64,000 bases of DNA from Afipia sp. OHSU_II-C1. Lineage in GTDB: Bacteria; Pseudomonadota; Alphaproteobacteria; Rhizobiales; Xanthobacteraceae. A program made the translations under genes and the position numbers. Positions 9,085 to 17,757 of this stretch are shown here, piece after piece; positions within the stretch are counted from its first letter, which is position 1, and each line of letters starts with the position of its first letter. Under the pieces are notes generated by a model. That model was not told the origin of the DNA. It was given only the letters and a program-made list of their open reading frames with translations, and searched no databases. Location: assembly GCF_000497575.1 (NCBI RefSeq), contig NZ_APJI01000020.1, positions 1 to 64,000 on the forward strand, written 5' to 3'.

Positions 9085-9972
9085 TCAGCGAGTTTGCGAG
9101 CCTGACATCGGTAAATGCGCACCCTTTCCGGCCAATCTTTCGCGCAATTGGTTTAATTTTTTCAGGCTGGCGAGCGTTTGACGCGGCCTTGTTGCCGCGA
9201 TTCCGACCAGAAGCGCCTCGATCAACCCAAGCGTGGCCGTATGCATGCTCAGCAAATCAGCGCGCCCTCGTGCCACGGGCAGAACGAGATCGACGCGGCG
9301 CCGCAGCCTGCCAGCAAGAGTATCCGTCAGGAGCAGCGACGCCAACCGGCGCCGTTCAATTTCTTCAAGGAGGACTGCCAGTTCCGCATAGACGCGCCCG
9401 TAGGCCAGGACGACGACGAGATCGCCTTCGCGCAGCTTCCGCAGGTCATCGGCGAAAAGGAGGCCTGTGTTGGTCAGACTCACAGCGTCCAAACCAAAGC
9501 GCCCAAGCTGGATGACGAGATAGGCTGCCATGGCGCTCGACGGCCCAAGGCCGAAGACCAGAACGCGCCGCGCTTTGGTGATGCTGCTTACCGCCCTCTC
9601 AAACTGATCGGCGGTGATGGTGCGACGGAGGCTTTCGAGCGATCGAAGATGAATCTCGAGCGTCATCTCGAACGCGTTAGAAAGACTTGGGCCGACCTCA
9701 TTGAGTGTTCGCGTCAACCGCTCGGCCGGAGTGAGTAAACTGCGCAGCTCGCCGGCAAGGGTGCGGCGTAGGTCGTCGAGCCCGGCAAAGCCAAGCGCCT
9801 TTGCCGCCCGCACAATCGTAGCGTCACTGGTCTTCGCCCTGGCGGCCAATGCTGCTGCCGAGGCGATCAGCACTTCCTCCCGATTTTCCTGAAAGAATCG
9901 GACCGCACGCTGCTCCGCCGGGCTCATCCGTTCGAAACGGTCTGCAACTCGTTCATCAAACCTGATCGTCAC
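9085..9972 (-). CDS. RpiR/MurR-family transcriptional regulator
   Basis: The 295-residue protein has an N-terminal RpiR helix-turn-helix (about 15-85, SDATIVRAAKALGFAGLDDL). A C-terminal SIS domain (about 125-260, VLVFGLGPSSAMAAYL and VVVLAYGR) normally binds a phosphosugar that controls DNA binding. Translation appears to begin with GTG. It is divergent from the two-gene membrane operon at 10072, with a 14-base palindrome in the shared spacer, so it most likely autoregulates and controls that operon. RpiR regulators usually govern sugar metabolism, but no sugar gene is adjacent, so the ligand is open. Confidence 0.85.
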   Translation of the reverse strand: MTIRFDERVADRFERMSPAEQRAVRFFQENREEVLIASAAALAARAKTSDATIVRAAKALGFAGLDDLRRTLAGELRSLLTPAERLTRTLNEVGPSLSNAFEMTLEIHLRSLESLRRTITADQFERAVSSITKARRVLVFGLGPSSAMAAYLVIQLGRFGLDAVSLTNTGLLFADDLRKLREGDLVVVLAYGRVYAELAVLLEEIERRRLASLLLTDTLAGRLRRRVDLVLPVARGRADLLSMHTATLGLIEALLVGIAATRPRQTLASLKKLNQLRERLAGKGAHLPMSGSQTR

Positions 9973-10039
9973 ATCGGTCCGCTTTCTTGGGTCAGCTTCC
10001 TTGAAATCGTCATAATTACTACGAGAATTGTATCATAAC

Positions 10040-10053
10040 GTAGTATGTACTAC
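10040..10053. promoter_or_regulatory. Palindromic operator between RpiR-type gene and membrane operon
   Basis: The sequence GTAGTATGTACTAC is a perfect six-base inverted repeat around TG, 18 bases before the ATG at 10072. A related half site (TACTACG) lies at 10017-10023, facing CGTAGTA at 10039-10045. The shape resembles the TGTARTnnnnAYTACA operators known for the RpiR-family regulator HexR. The position in the divergent spacer fits control of both genes. Confidence 0.6.
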
Positions 10054-10071
10054 AAAGCCATGGAGTGTTGA

Positions 10072-10833
10072 ATGGATGCGGCAACCTGGGGTGTCGCAGC
10101 GCCGGCTATCGGCTCGGCGTTCCTCGCCTCACTCGTTGAGGTCGTGGAGGCGTTCACGATCGTCCTGGCCGTTGGCACGTTGCGCGGTTGGCGGCCAGCA
10201 GCCCTCGGTACGCTTTCGGCTCTCGCCGTACTCGGCCTAGCGGTCGTGCTTCTTGGCCCGTTGCTCGGCCGCGTCCCGATCCAGCTTCTCCAGCTTGTCA
10301 TCGGTGTGCTCCTCCTTCTGTTCGGCATGGGATGGCTGCGCAAAGCGACCCTGCGGGCGGCCGGCGTCATCGCCCTGCACAACGAGGACGCCATTTTCAC
10401 ATCCGAGTCGGCTCAATTGTCCAAGACTGCCGATCAGCGACGAGCCTCGCTCGATTGGATCGCAGGTCTGACGGCATTCAAGGCGGTGCTGCTCGAAGGA
10501 CTTGAGGTTGCATTCATCGTCATAGCGGTTGGTGCGGGTCGTGGTTTGCTGTGGCCCGCCGCATTGGGCGCCCTCGCGGCCTGCCTCGCGGTCCTGACAG
10601 TGGGTGTCGCCGTTCACAAACCGCTGGCGAAGGTCCCCGAGAACACCCTGAAATTCGGTGTCGGCGTCATGCTGTCGGCCTTCGGCGTTTTCTGGACAGG
10701 CGAGGGCCTGGGCATTGATTGGCCCGGTCACGACATCGCCCTGATTGCCTTTGCGGCGCTGTTCTTGGTTGTCGCTCTCGCAACGGCAGCTACGCTTCGA
10801 CGCGTCCACCCGCGCCCGGTGACCGCACGATGA
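10072..10833 (+). CDS. COG4280-type membrane protein, distant FTR1/EfeU-like permease
   Basis: The 253-residue protein has about seven hydrophobic helices in two related halves. Each half begins with a glutamate motif inside a helix: LVEVVEAFTIVLAVG near residue 20 and LLEGLEVAFIVIAVG near residue 142. These recall the REGxE motifs that carry iron through FTR1/EfeU permeases, although the Arg is absent. This supports a cation-transport hypothesis, not a proven one. GGAG precedes the ATG by six bases. The gene overlaps the next by ATGA and is divergent from an RpiR-type regulator. Confidence 0.7.
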   Translation: MDAATWGVAAPAIGSAFLASLVEVVEAFTIVLAVGTLRGWRPAALGTLSALAVLGLAVVLLGPLLGRVPIQLLQLVIGVLLLLFGMGWLRKATLRAAGVIALHNEDAIFTSESAQLSKTADQRRASLDWIAGLTAFKAVLLEGLEVAFIVIAVGAGRGLLWPAALGALAACLAVLTVGVAVHKPLAKVPENTLKFGVGVMLSAFGVFWTGEGLGIDWPGHDIALIAFAALFLVVALATAATLRRVHPRPVTAR

Positions 10834-11045
10834 GTATTCTCGTCGATGTTGCCAAGGAGCTTCTCGGCATGTTCCTCGCCGACGCGAGGCTTGCTACAGC
10901 GACGCTGCTACTGGTCGCGATCGTGGCTGCTCTGCTCGCGGGACATGTCGAGCCGCTTTTGGGCGGTGCCGTCCTTCTCCTTGGGTGTCTCGCACTTCTG
11001 GTCGAAGCAACCGTCCGTGAGGCCAGACATCGAAGTATTTCATGA
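10830..11045 (+). CDS. Small two-helix membrane protein, partner of the COG4280 protein
   Basis: The 71-residue protein starts at an ATG overlapping the stop codon of the preceding permease gene (ATGA), so it is translationally coupled to it. It has two hydrophobic segments (about 18-33 and 39-56) separated by a short turn, and a basic tail (EARHRS). It is probably an accessory subunit of the same membrane system. No family is recognised. Confidence 0.65.
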   Translation: MSILVDVAKELLGMFLADARLATATLLLVAIVAALLAGHVEPLLGGAVLLLGCLALLVEATVREARHRSIS

Positions 11046-11289
11046 AGATGGTGACGAGCGCTTGGCCAAAGCGCGTACCAGGACAGCGACGGGTGATCGT
11101 CCATCCAATGTTGATGCATTGCTCTGTTGATCGAATCGAAGATCTGCTGGCCAATGTTTCGGCTGGCCCTGAGGGCGCTATCGAAAGCTCCCAGCTTTCC
11201 CACATTTTACCACGATCGAACCGTAATCCATTCAACCATGGTTCATTCGGCACGCTCTATGCTGCACTTAGCAACCGATGGAGGCTTCA

Positions 11290-11598
11290 ATGCGAAAGAT
11301 GTTTCTGGTTGTTACGTGTGCTGCGGCCCTGGGTGGCCTGCCCATGACAGCCGCCAATGCGATGCCGGTCGCTCCGGCGCTGCCCACAGCATCCAATGTG
11401 GATCAGGTTCGTTGGGTTTGTAATGAATGGGGCCGCTGCTGGTGGAGTCGGGATTACGATCGCGCTTACCGCTACTATCGTGACGACGACGATGACTGGC
11501 GTTGGCGCCGCTACCGGCATGGGAATGGCTATTACGGCTGGCCACATGATCGGGGGTGGCATGGCGGCTGGCATCGTCGCTGGAACGATGACGATTGA
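11290..11598 (+). CDS. Small secreted Trp/Tyr/Asp-rich protein
   Basis: The 102-residue protein has a signal peptide (MRKMFLVVTCAAALGG, cut near TAANA). The mature part begins hydrophobic, has a CNEWGRCWW pair of Cys, and continues with a run of Tyr, Arg, Asp, Trp, Gly and His (YYRDDDDDW, GHGGW-type repeats). GGAGG lies five bases before the chosen ATG; a codon four residues upstream lacks this spacing. Such proteins are widespread and uncharacterised in Rhizobiales. The His/Asp-rich tail might bind metal ions (inference). It is followed after 100 bases by a glycine-zipper lipoprotein gene. Confidence 0.7.
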   Translation: MRKMFLVVTCAAALGGLPMTAANAMPVAPALPTASNVDQVRWVCNEWGRCWWSRDYDRAYRYYRDDDDDWRWRRYRHGNGYYGWPHDRGWHGGWHRRWNDDD

Positions 11599-11698
11599 TG
11601 TGCCGATAAGCAAGTATTCACCGGACAATCAGATACTTTCATCATTCTCTGGCACGGCAGCGTAGCCGTCGTGCCCCACCATCGTAGGGGCTCCATTC

Positions 11699-12016
11699 AT
11701 GGCAAATCTGAAGACCACAGCGTTTATCGCCCTGCTCGGGGCAGTCCTGGCGGGCTGCGCGCAGACCTATGGAGAGCAGCGCACCGCTACTGGCGCCGTT
11801 CTGGGCGGGGCCACGGGCGCACTCCTTGGTCAGGCCATTGGCGGAAATACTGGAAGTACGCTCCTCGGCGCAGGTGCCGGTGCTTTGCTCGGAGCGGCCG
11901 TCGCCGATTCAACCAACCCGCGTCCAGGCGGTCCGCCAATGTGCCGCTACCGCGCCCCTGATGGACGCATCTATGTTGCCGAATGCGACGAACGCTATTA
12001 CCGGGGACGGTACTGA
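11699..12016 (+). CDS. Glycine-zipper outer-membrane lipoprotein (17 kDa-antigen-like)
   Basis: The 105-residue protein has a lipoprotein signal peptide with lipobox LAGC (Cys at about residue 20). It carries two glycine-zipper helices (TGAVLGGATGALLGQAIGG and GAGAGALLGAAVA), the layout of the rickettsial 17-kDa surface antigen/SmpA-like group. The C-terminus has a short CRYRAPDGRIYVAECDE region with two Cys. It is probably anchored in the outer membrane with a structural role. The start has a reasonable purine-rich site (AGGGG) before the ATG. Confidence 0.75.
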   Translation: MANLKTTAFIALLGAVLAGCAQTYGEQRTATGAVLGGATGALLGQAIGGNTGSTLLGAGAGALLGAAVADSTNPRPGGPPMCRYRAPDGRIYVAECDERYYRGRY

Positions 12017-12520
12017 TAGCGGACGCCTCAAGCCAGGGGTGAGCCTTCCGCCTCGCTATACCGCAATGGCCCTACCGACACAAAAGCAGCGGCTATCCAA
12101 CATGGAGGGGCATCGGAACGGGCCACCACACCTGCGTTCCAACGACCATACGCGTCGTTTCGGCGCTTGTTCGATTTGCTAAGTCGGCTACGGGTGGGGC
12201 GTTAGAAGCCTTTGAATCGGGTCGCCCACTCGCGCGACTTTCTAAGTTTCAGCTAAGTTGGCAAGCTTGGATTGAAGCTGGGTCGTCATCGCGTCTTAAA
12301 AATCGGCAAATGACGAACATCGCCTGACCACACTGGGTTTTCGCCCTCAGCTTGCTCAGTTGCTATGCCACGCAAAGCTGGAGAATTCCAACTTACTGAT
12401 CGATTGTCGGACAGGCTACCATCAAAACCTCGCCATAATTTGGGTCACTTTCGCTCAGGGGTTGTTCATGGCCTCTTTGATAAGATGCACAGGGCATCTG
12501 CGATGATCGGAGCAAGATCC
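12017..12520. other. Intergenic region with no gene recognised
   Basis: No frame in this stretch has both a ribosome binding site and a recognisable protein pattern. An in-frame extension of the caspase-like gene reaches back to 12365 but codes for an atypical N-terminus. The last 20 bases hold the GGAGC site used for the start at 12521. Confidence 0.4.
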
Positions 12521-15052
12521 ATGCGCTTCCTGGCTTGCATTGCATTCGTACTCGTCGCGTTCACATCACTGCCCCCGGCCAACGCGCAGCAAGCTGAAAA
12601 GCGCGTTGCTCTTGTCATCGGCAACGCCGCCTATCAGCCGGAAGCATTACCAACCACGGCAAACGATGCCGGCCTCATCGCCCAAACGCTACAGGCCGCC
12701 GGCTTCGACGTGGTCGGCGCGCGCGATCTCGATCAGGATACCCTGCGCCGCACATTCCGCGAGTTTCTCGACAAGGTCAGCGCGTCCGGCCCCGACACCG
12801 TCGCCTTCATCTATCTCGGCGGGTATGGCGTGCAGCTCGAGGGTGAGAATTACTTCGTGCCGGTCGATGCAAAGCTCGCGCGCGATACCGACGTGCCGTT
12901 GGAAGCCCTGCGGCTATCGGACTACATCCGGCCGCTGGCGGCGCTGAACATCAAAGCGGGCATCGTCGTCCTCGATGCCGCGCGCGCGAACCCGTTCGCC
13001 CAATCGGGCCAGCCGTTGGCCAGCGGTCTCGCTCTGGTGGAGCCGGAGCCGCACATGTTGATCGCCTTCAACGCGACGCCCGGCACCGTGGCTCCGAAGG
13101 AGCAGGGACCGTATGGCGCCTATGCTCAGGCCCTTGCGGAAATGATCCGCACCGGCGGCCTGCCGCTTGCCGAGGTGTTCGATCGGACCCGTCTGCGCGT
13201 CAATGAAACAACCAAGGGCGGCGAAGTCCCCTGGGACACGTCGAAGGTCGAAGCGCCGGTGATGTTCTTCGATCGCGCACCCGACGCACCGCCGCCTGCG
13301 GCATCCACCGCGCAGACCGCAACGATGCGCACCAAGCCGATCCGCGATCTCGACGCGCAGGATGCTTATGTCGCCGCTCTCGATCGCGACACGTTACGAG
13401 GCTATCTCGACTTCCTCGCCGCCTATCCCGACGACCCGATGGCGAGACGGGTTCGCGCCATCGTCGCCGCGCGCCGGGAAGCAATCACCTGGCGGCACAC
13501 GCGGAATGTAGATACGCCGCAGGCCTATTGGTCGTATCTGCGCCGCTATCCGCGCGGCCCGCATGTCGCCGACGCCCATCGCCGCCTCGCGTATCTCGCC
13601 GCGGCATTCGAGCCTCCGCCGACCTTTGCGGCAATCAGCTATGATGTGCCGCCGCCGCCCGAGGACGAGGTGGTGTATTTCCGCCAGCCGGTTCTTGTTT
13701 TTGACGACCCGGATTACGATTTCGCGCCGCCACCGCCGCCACCGGTGTTCTTCCTGCCGCCGCCGCCGCCGGACTTCGTCGTGTTGGTGCCACCGCCCCC
13801 CGTATTCGCGGCGTTTGTCCTGCCGGTCCCCGATTACGTGCCGATGCCGGCATACTACAGCCCGCCGCCGTACATCGCGCCGCCGCCGCAAAACATCATC
13901 TACAACAACATTCATAATACCGTCGTGATCAACAACACCACCAACATGGTTACGATCACCAGGCCGGGCGGCCAGGCACAGACGGTCACGCCGGTGCAGG
14001 CGCTTGCTCCGCAACCGGCCGCGAACCCGACGGCAACCTCTCCTGCCGCGCCGCCACCGGGATTGCATCCGACGCCGAATACGCCGAGCGTCGCGGCCAC
14101 TCCCTCGCATGGAGCCGCTGTCGGGATTGCGGCAGTCGGTGCGGCCGTCGCTGGCGCCGCTTTACTGGCGCCGTCGTTGCCGAAAACAGTGGCGAAAAAG
14201 GCGGCGATGACCATGCCGCAGCACAGTCCGCCAACACCCGCGCAGCAGACCAAGCCCCTGATGCCAGGACCACAACCTACGATCAAGCAGCCCGGCCAAC
14301 TGCCCACCCCGTCGGGCCAACAGGTGCCTGCTTCACTGGATCGCAAAGCGGCTACATCTCCATTGCCGGGCACTCCCGGCGGACAACCGCTGCCGTCAAC
14401 AAATGGTAAACCGCAAACCCCGCTTGCACCGAACGGCGGCAAAGCAACGGTGCAGCCACTATCAGGCGCCGCGGGCGCACACTCACTGCCTCCGGCGAAC
14501 GGCAAGCCGCCGACCTCGACTCAGCCTCAACATCCGCGGGCGCAGCATGAAACACTGCCGCCATCGGCTGGGCCGTCCGTGCAGTCGGGCAGCAAAATTG
14601 CCGTCCCGCCATTGCCGAGTCAGCGCGGTCAAAGCGGTCGGCCGGCTTCGACGGTCCAACATCTGCAGCAAGAACGACGTCCGGTAACAACCATGTCGCC
14701 ACGCATTGTGCGCCCGGCTCCGCCTCCAACGGCGCACGTCGTCTCACCGCCGAATGCGCGGGTGGCACCGCGACCCGCGCAGATGGCACGCCCCGCTCCG
14801 CCGCCCGCCGTCCGCCCTGTCCCACCGCGAGCGGTGGTTGCACGGCCGGCGCCTCCACCGATGGCGCGGCCGGCTCCTCCACGACCGCCTCAAATGTCGC
14901 GCCCTGTTCCGCCGGCTGTTGTGCGCCCGGCTCCGCATCCGGTTGCGGTTGCACGACCAGTCGTTCGTCCTGCGCCACCACCCGCGGACCGTCCGGCACC
15001 GCAAGCCGCCAAGCGTTGCGTCCAACCAAACGGACAGCCCTGTAAACGGTAA
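12521..15052 (+). CDS. Caspase-like (peptidase C14) pseudoenzyme with long proline-rich tail
   Basis: The 843-residue exported protein has a signal peptide (cut near PPANAQ) and a caspase p20 fold at about residues 27-255. The usual catalytic pair is lost. The His of the GHG motif is Tyr102 (YLGGYGVQ) and the Cys of DACR is Ala154 (VVLDAARANPF), so peptidase activity is not expected. After about residue 270 there are charged repeats around FLAAYPDDPMARRVRAI, then about 450 residues dominated by Pro, Ala and Gln (PPPP runs, PAPPP repeats). That composition suggests a long periplasmic spacer or interaction arm. The start MRFLACIAF has GGAG eight bases upstream. Confidence 0.85.
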   Translation: MRFLACIAFVLVAFTSLPPANAQQAEKRVALVIGNAAYQPEALPTTANDAGLIAQTLQAAGFDVVGARDLDQDTLRRTFREFLDKVSASGPDTVAFIYLGGYGVQLEGENYFVPVDAKLARDTDVPLEALRLSDYIRPLAALNIKAGIVVLDAARANPFAQSGQPLASGLALVEPEPHMLIAFNATPGTVAPKEQGPYGAYAQALAEMIRTGGLPLAEVFDRTRLRVNETTKGGEVPWDTSKVEAPVMFFDRAPDAPPPAASTAQTATMRTKPIRDLDAQDAYVAALDRDTLRGYLDFLAAYPDDPMARRVRAIVAARREAITWRHTRNVDTPQAYWSYLRRYPRGPHVADAHRRLAYLAAAFEPPPTFAAISYDVPPPPEDEVVYFRQPVLVFDDPDYDFAPPPPPPVFFLPPPPPDFVVLVPPPPVFAAFVLPVPDYVPMPAYYSPPPYIAPPPQNIIYNNIHNTVVINNTTNMVTITRPGGQAQTVTPVQALAPQPAANPTATSPAAPPPGLHPTPNTPSVAATPSHGAAVGIAAVGAAVAGAALLAPSLPKTVAKKAAMTMPQHSPPTPAQQTKPLMPGPQPTIKQPGQLPTPSGQQVPASLDRKAATSPLPGTPGGQPLPSTNGKPQTPLAPNGGKATVQPLSGAAGAHSLPPANGKPPTSTQPQHPRAQHETLPPSAGPSVQSGSKIAVPPLPSQRGQSGRPASTVQHLQQERRPVTTMSPRIVRPAPPPTAHVVSPPNARVAPRPAQMARPAPPPAVRPVPPRAVVARPAPPPMARPAPPRPPQMSRPVPPAVVRPAPHPVAVARPVVRPAPPPADRPAPQAAKRCVQPNGQPCKR

Positions 15053-15379
15053 GGTGATCTTCGATCTGATACGACAGAGTTAGCCGAAACCCGGTCGAGG
15101 CGACCAAACAGGTGGGTGCGAAAAGCGGGCTGCGCGGGGCTCGTCGACCATACTGGTGCGCTGCCGCACCGTGTCAACGACTACTCCGCGTCGACCAGTT
15201 ACGGCTTCCAGGAGGTGACGGTTAAGGACTTTGTCGATGAGGTTGTCATCCTGGGCGGCTGCGAGAAGATCGCCCAGCATCAGCGCTCCGATGGTTCGGG
15301 CACCAGGCCGTAGCACAAATGACAGACTTCCAAATATCGCAGCATCTCCCATCGTTTGGCACACTCATGACTCCTTAGA
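15053..15379. other. Intergenic region; one unrecognised frame
   Basis: A leftward frame (about 15080-15352, starting MGDAAIFGSLSF) is open for about 90 codons but matches nothing I know and has no clear ribosome binding site. It may be a remnant. No terminator hairpin with a T-run was seen after the caspase-like gene. Confidence 0.3.
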
Positions 15380-15928
15380 CTAGAGATCGTCTGGTCCATT
15401 TATGCCGGTGCGAGCGAGATCGCGAAGCAATTTTCTGACAAATATGATGTTCATCCGCTGAAGGTGATGATTGTTGCCGAACTTGAATTGATTCGTTTCG
15501 GAGACAAACAGCCCATCATCCCGTTCCGCCAGTATTTCCCTTTTCTTCAGCTGGTTCGCGCGACGCCGTATGGTCTCGATCGGAAGGTTTAGAAACCGGG
15601 ACAGCGTCGCTCGTGAGACGCCCTGCTTCACCGCGTCGGGTTCAGTCGCATGGATGCTCGCGAACCGCTTATCCAAAGCATCATCTTTCATCACGTTTAA
15701 CACGTTAACATTCAGGACCGCATGAACGATCAGCAGGTCCAGTGGGTCGAAATCATAATGGCGGAATAGCTCGCTGATGGAGCACAGGACATACGCCAAG
15801 GTATGTCGTGAAACCGCCCTCACGAGATCGTCGGGCAGCGACTTTTCTTCTAAGACCATCAACGCTTGCTCCTGCCGTTCGTAGATATAAACCACCATGC
15901 CCAAAATGGGTAGTTCGAGTGTTGTCAC
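15380..15928 (-). CDS. Winged-helix DNA-binding protein, family not recognised
   Basis: The 182-residue protein has a convincing helix-turn-helix in its C-terminal third (VSRATLSRFLNLPIETIRRRANQLKKREIL, about 105-134), followed by a wing (AERDDGLFVS). This is the arrangement of small transcription factors of the MarR/Crp-effector type. The N-terminal about 100 residues are mostly helical with no nucleotide- or metal-binding motif that I can name. It is divergent from the PilZ gene at 15972, with only about 45 bases between starts, so it may control PilZ and cyclase expression. ATG codons at 15928 and 15898 are both possible starts. Confidence 0.6.
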   Translation of the reverse strand: MTTLELPILGMVVYIYERQEQALMVLEEKSLPDDLVRAVSRHTLAYVLCSISELFRHYDFDPLDLLIVHAVLNVNVLNVMKDDALDKRFASIHATEPDAVKQGVSRATLSRFLNLPIETIRRRANQLKKREILAERDDGLFVSETNQFKFGNNHHLQRMNIIFVRKLLRDLARTGINGPDDL

Positions 15929-15971
15929 GACGACAAAGCTGATTAATCAATCGGTCTCGCTTCAGTGCTTC

Positions 15972-16298
15972 ATGATGATCCACGATAAACGGCAAAAGCC
16001 CCGCGTTCGATTTTCAAACGGTATGAAGGTGCAGATCGTCGCATCTGACGGCGCTTGGCAACATTCGTGCGAGATCATCGACATTTCGGAAACGGGAGCC
16101 AAGCTCTGGTTCTCCAACCTGCTCGAGATGGCTGAAATCGAGGAGTTTCTCCTTTTGCTCTCAAGCAATGGCGCCGCCGGTGTGCGCGCCTATCGGCGAT
16201 GTAAAGTCAGATGGAGGATGAGCAACGAAATGGGCGTAGAATTCCTGCCAAAGGAATTGCCACCGATCAGTCGGCATTCATCCGGTTCGTTGAGGTAG
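15972..16298 (+). CDS. PilZ-domain protein (c-di-GMP receptor candidate)
   Basis: The 108-residue single-domain PilZ protein has a basic RVRF element near residue 12 and DISETGAKLWF near residue 37, matching the RxxxR and D/NxSxxG c-di-GMP contacts. It also has the later WRMSNEMGVEF strand. The start at MMIHDKRQK puts the basic motif near the N-terminus; the open frame extends 25 codons further upstream into the regulator's 5' end. The GGDEF protein gene that follows on the same strand (16636) could supply the ligand, a synthase-receptor pairing inferred from proximity. Confidence 0.75.
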   Translation: MMIHDKRQKPRVRFSNGMKVQIVASDGAWQHSCEIIDISETGAKLWFSNLLEMAEIEEFLLLLSSNGAAGVRAYRRCKVRWRMSNEMGVEFLPKELPPISRHSSGSLR

Positions 16299-16635
16299 AC
16301 CGGAGCTTTGTTGCGTTCTGCAGAGTGTTTGGCGGTACTTTAATGCTGTCTGATCGGAGCGCTAGGTGAAGCGACGATGAGATTCGGCCGTGTCGCCCAA
16401 ATTAGAGGAAGTTCGTCCAATGCCCGCGCACGACTCCACAAAGTGATCTGGTCTGGCCATCCTTGCCGGAAAGATCCGGGGCACGTCCGGCCAAAAGCTC
16501 ACCCAACAGGTCTTTCTCGATCGCCGCCGTATGATGTGCCTCGTGCTTCATCACTGTGGCATCAAACACAAGGTTTCTGACTGTCCCCGAGAACCAGTCA
16601 AGTCGTCGTTTCCCCAAGAGGCCGATCGCGTACAA
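16299..16635. other. Spacer between PilZ and GGDEF genes
   Basis: No gene is supported here. The GGDEF frame is open from 16531, but the first 35 codons look like read-through of non-coding sequence. A leftward open frame overlapping 16402-16641 has no recognised product. Confidence 0.3.
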
Positions 16636-17757
16636 ATGCACAGAGCAAGTTCATCGAGCGTTGCGCAAGCTCGACTATCGTCCCTCGAATCAAGAAGGTG
16701 GCTTAAGCAACGTCGGGAAATACTCTCAGTTCAAGCCCTGAGCTACGTTGCAGGCGCTCTCATTCTGTTGCTCTATGTGCATGCAGGGGCGATCCCGATC
16801 ACTCTTCCAGCGGCATTTGTTCTTTCCGGCACTGGGCTAACGGCCATCTTTGCCGTCCTGTCGGAAATGAAGATCGGCGACAGATCCAACGATCATTTCC
16901 TTACGTTCTATCAGGCCGCGACCAATAGCGCGATGCAACTTGCATTTCTGGTCGTAGCCCCAGAAATCGGCATTGTTTTCCTTAGCGTCATTTTCGTGAT
17001 TTTCGCATCGGCGGGCTTGCGTATGACTGCGCGAGAGGCCGCGACGCTGTGGGTTCTTACAGGTGGCTGCGTAGCAACAATACTCTTCGTCTTGAAAACG
17101 ACAATTGCCGTTCCTCTGACAACTCCAGCCGAATGGCTAGCCGGAACCAGTCTGTTCGTGACAACAATCGGTCAGTGTGCGTACTTCGGTGTCATTGGCA
17201 ATTCCGTAAATCGAAAGCTTCATCAACGTACCGTCGAACTCAAGGCCGCCTATCAACAAATCGAAGAGCTTGCCCAGCTGGATGAACTAACAGGAGTACG
17301 AAACAGGCGGAACATACTAAAATGCTTAAGCGAGGAGATTGCGCGCGTTCAACGCACCAAAGCTTCTTGCTCTCTCGCCATTATCGATCTGGATTTTTTT
17401 AAGAAGATCAACGATCAGTTCGGCCATCCAGCAGGTGATGAGGCGCTGCGCACTTTCGCGATTGCGATCTTTGCAAATATCAGGGCTATCGACAGACTGG
17501 GGCGCTATGGAGGAGAAGAGTTTCTCTTGGTTCTGCCAGACACTGCTCAGGACGAAGCAGTTCGGATGCTGGACCGGCTGCGATCGATTATCTCTGAGGT
17601 GGATTGGTCGGCAATCTCAGAAGACTTGAGATTGACCATGTCGGCTGGAATTTGCTCTATCCGACCAACGGATTCGACCGATGAGATTCTGTCTCGAGCG
17701 GACGCCGCACTTTATCAAGCAAAAGACGCTGGCCGAAATTGCGTTGTTGCGACTTAG
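16636..17757 (+). CDS. Membrane-bound diguanylate cyclase (GGDEF)
   Basis: The 373-residue protein has six N-terminal hydrophobic helices (about 30-195), resembling a MASE-type sensor, a short coiled linker (LHQRTVELKAAYQQIEELAQLDELTG), and a GGDEF domain. The active-site motif is GGEEF at 292-296. The inhibitory site RAID sits at 283-286, exactly five residues upstream, so product inhibition by c-di-GMP is expected. The metal and substrate motifs IDLDFFKKIND and HPAGDEAL are intact, so it should make c-di-GMP from GTP. The start chosen is MHRASSSSV; the true start is uncertain. A PilZ receptor gene lies just upstream. Confidence 0.88.
   Translation: MHRASSSSVAQARLSSLESRRWLKQRREILSVQALSYVAGALILLLYVHAGAIPITLPAAFVLSGTGLTAIFAVLSEMKIGDRSNDHFLTFYQAATNSAMQLAFLVVAPEIGIVFLSVIFVIFASAGLRMTAREAATLWVLTGGCVATILFVLKTTIAVPLTTPAEWLAGTSLFVTTIGQCAYFGVIGNSVNRKLHQRTVELKAAYQQIEELAQLDELTGVRNRRNILKCLSEEIARVQRTKASCSLAIIDLDFFKKINDQFGHPAGDEALRTFAIAIFANIRAIDRLGRYGGEEFLLVLPDTAQDEAVRMLDRLRSIISEVDWSAISEDLRLTMSAGICSIRPTDSTDEILSRADAALYQAKDAGRNCVVAT

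Noticed and set aside
15080-15352. Leftward frame MGDAAIFGSLSF...
   Set aside because: No ribosome binding site, no recognised family; kept only as a remark in the intergenic entry.
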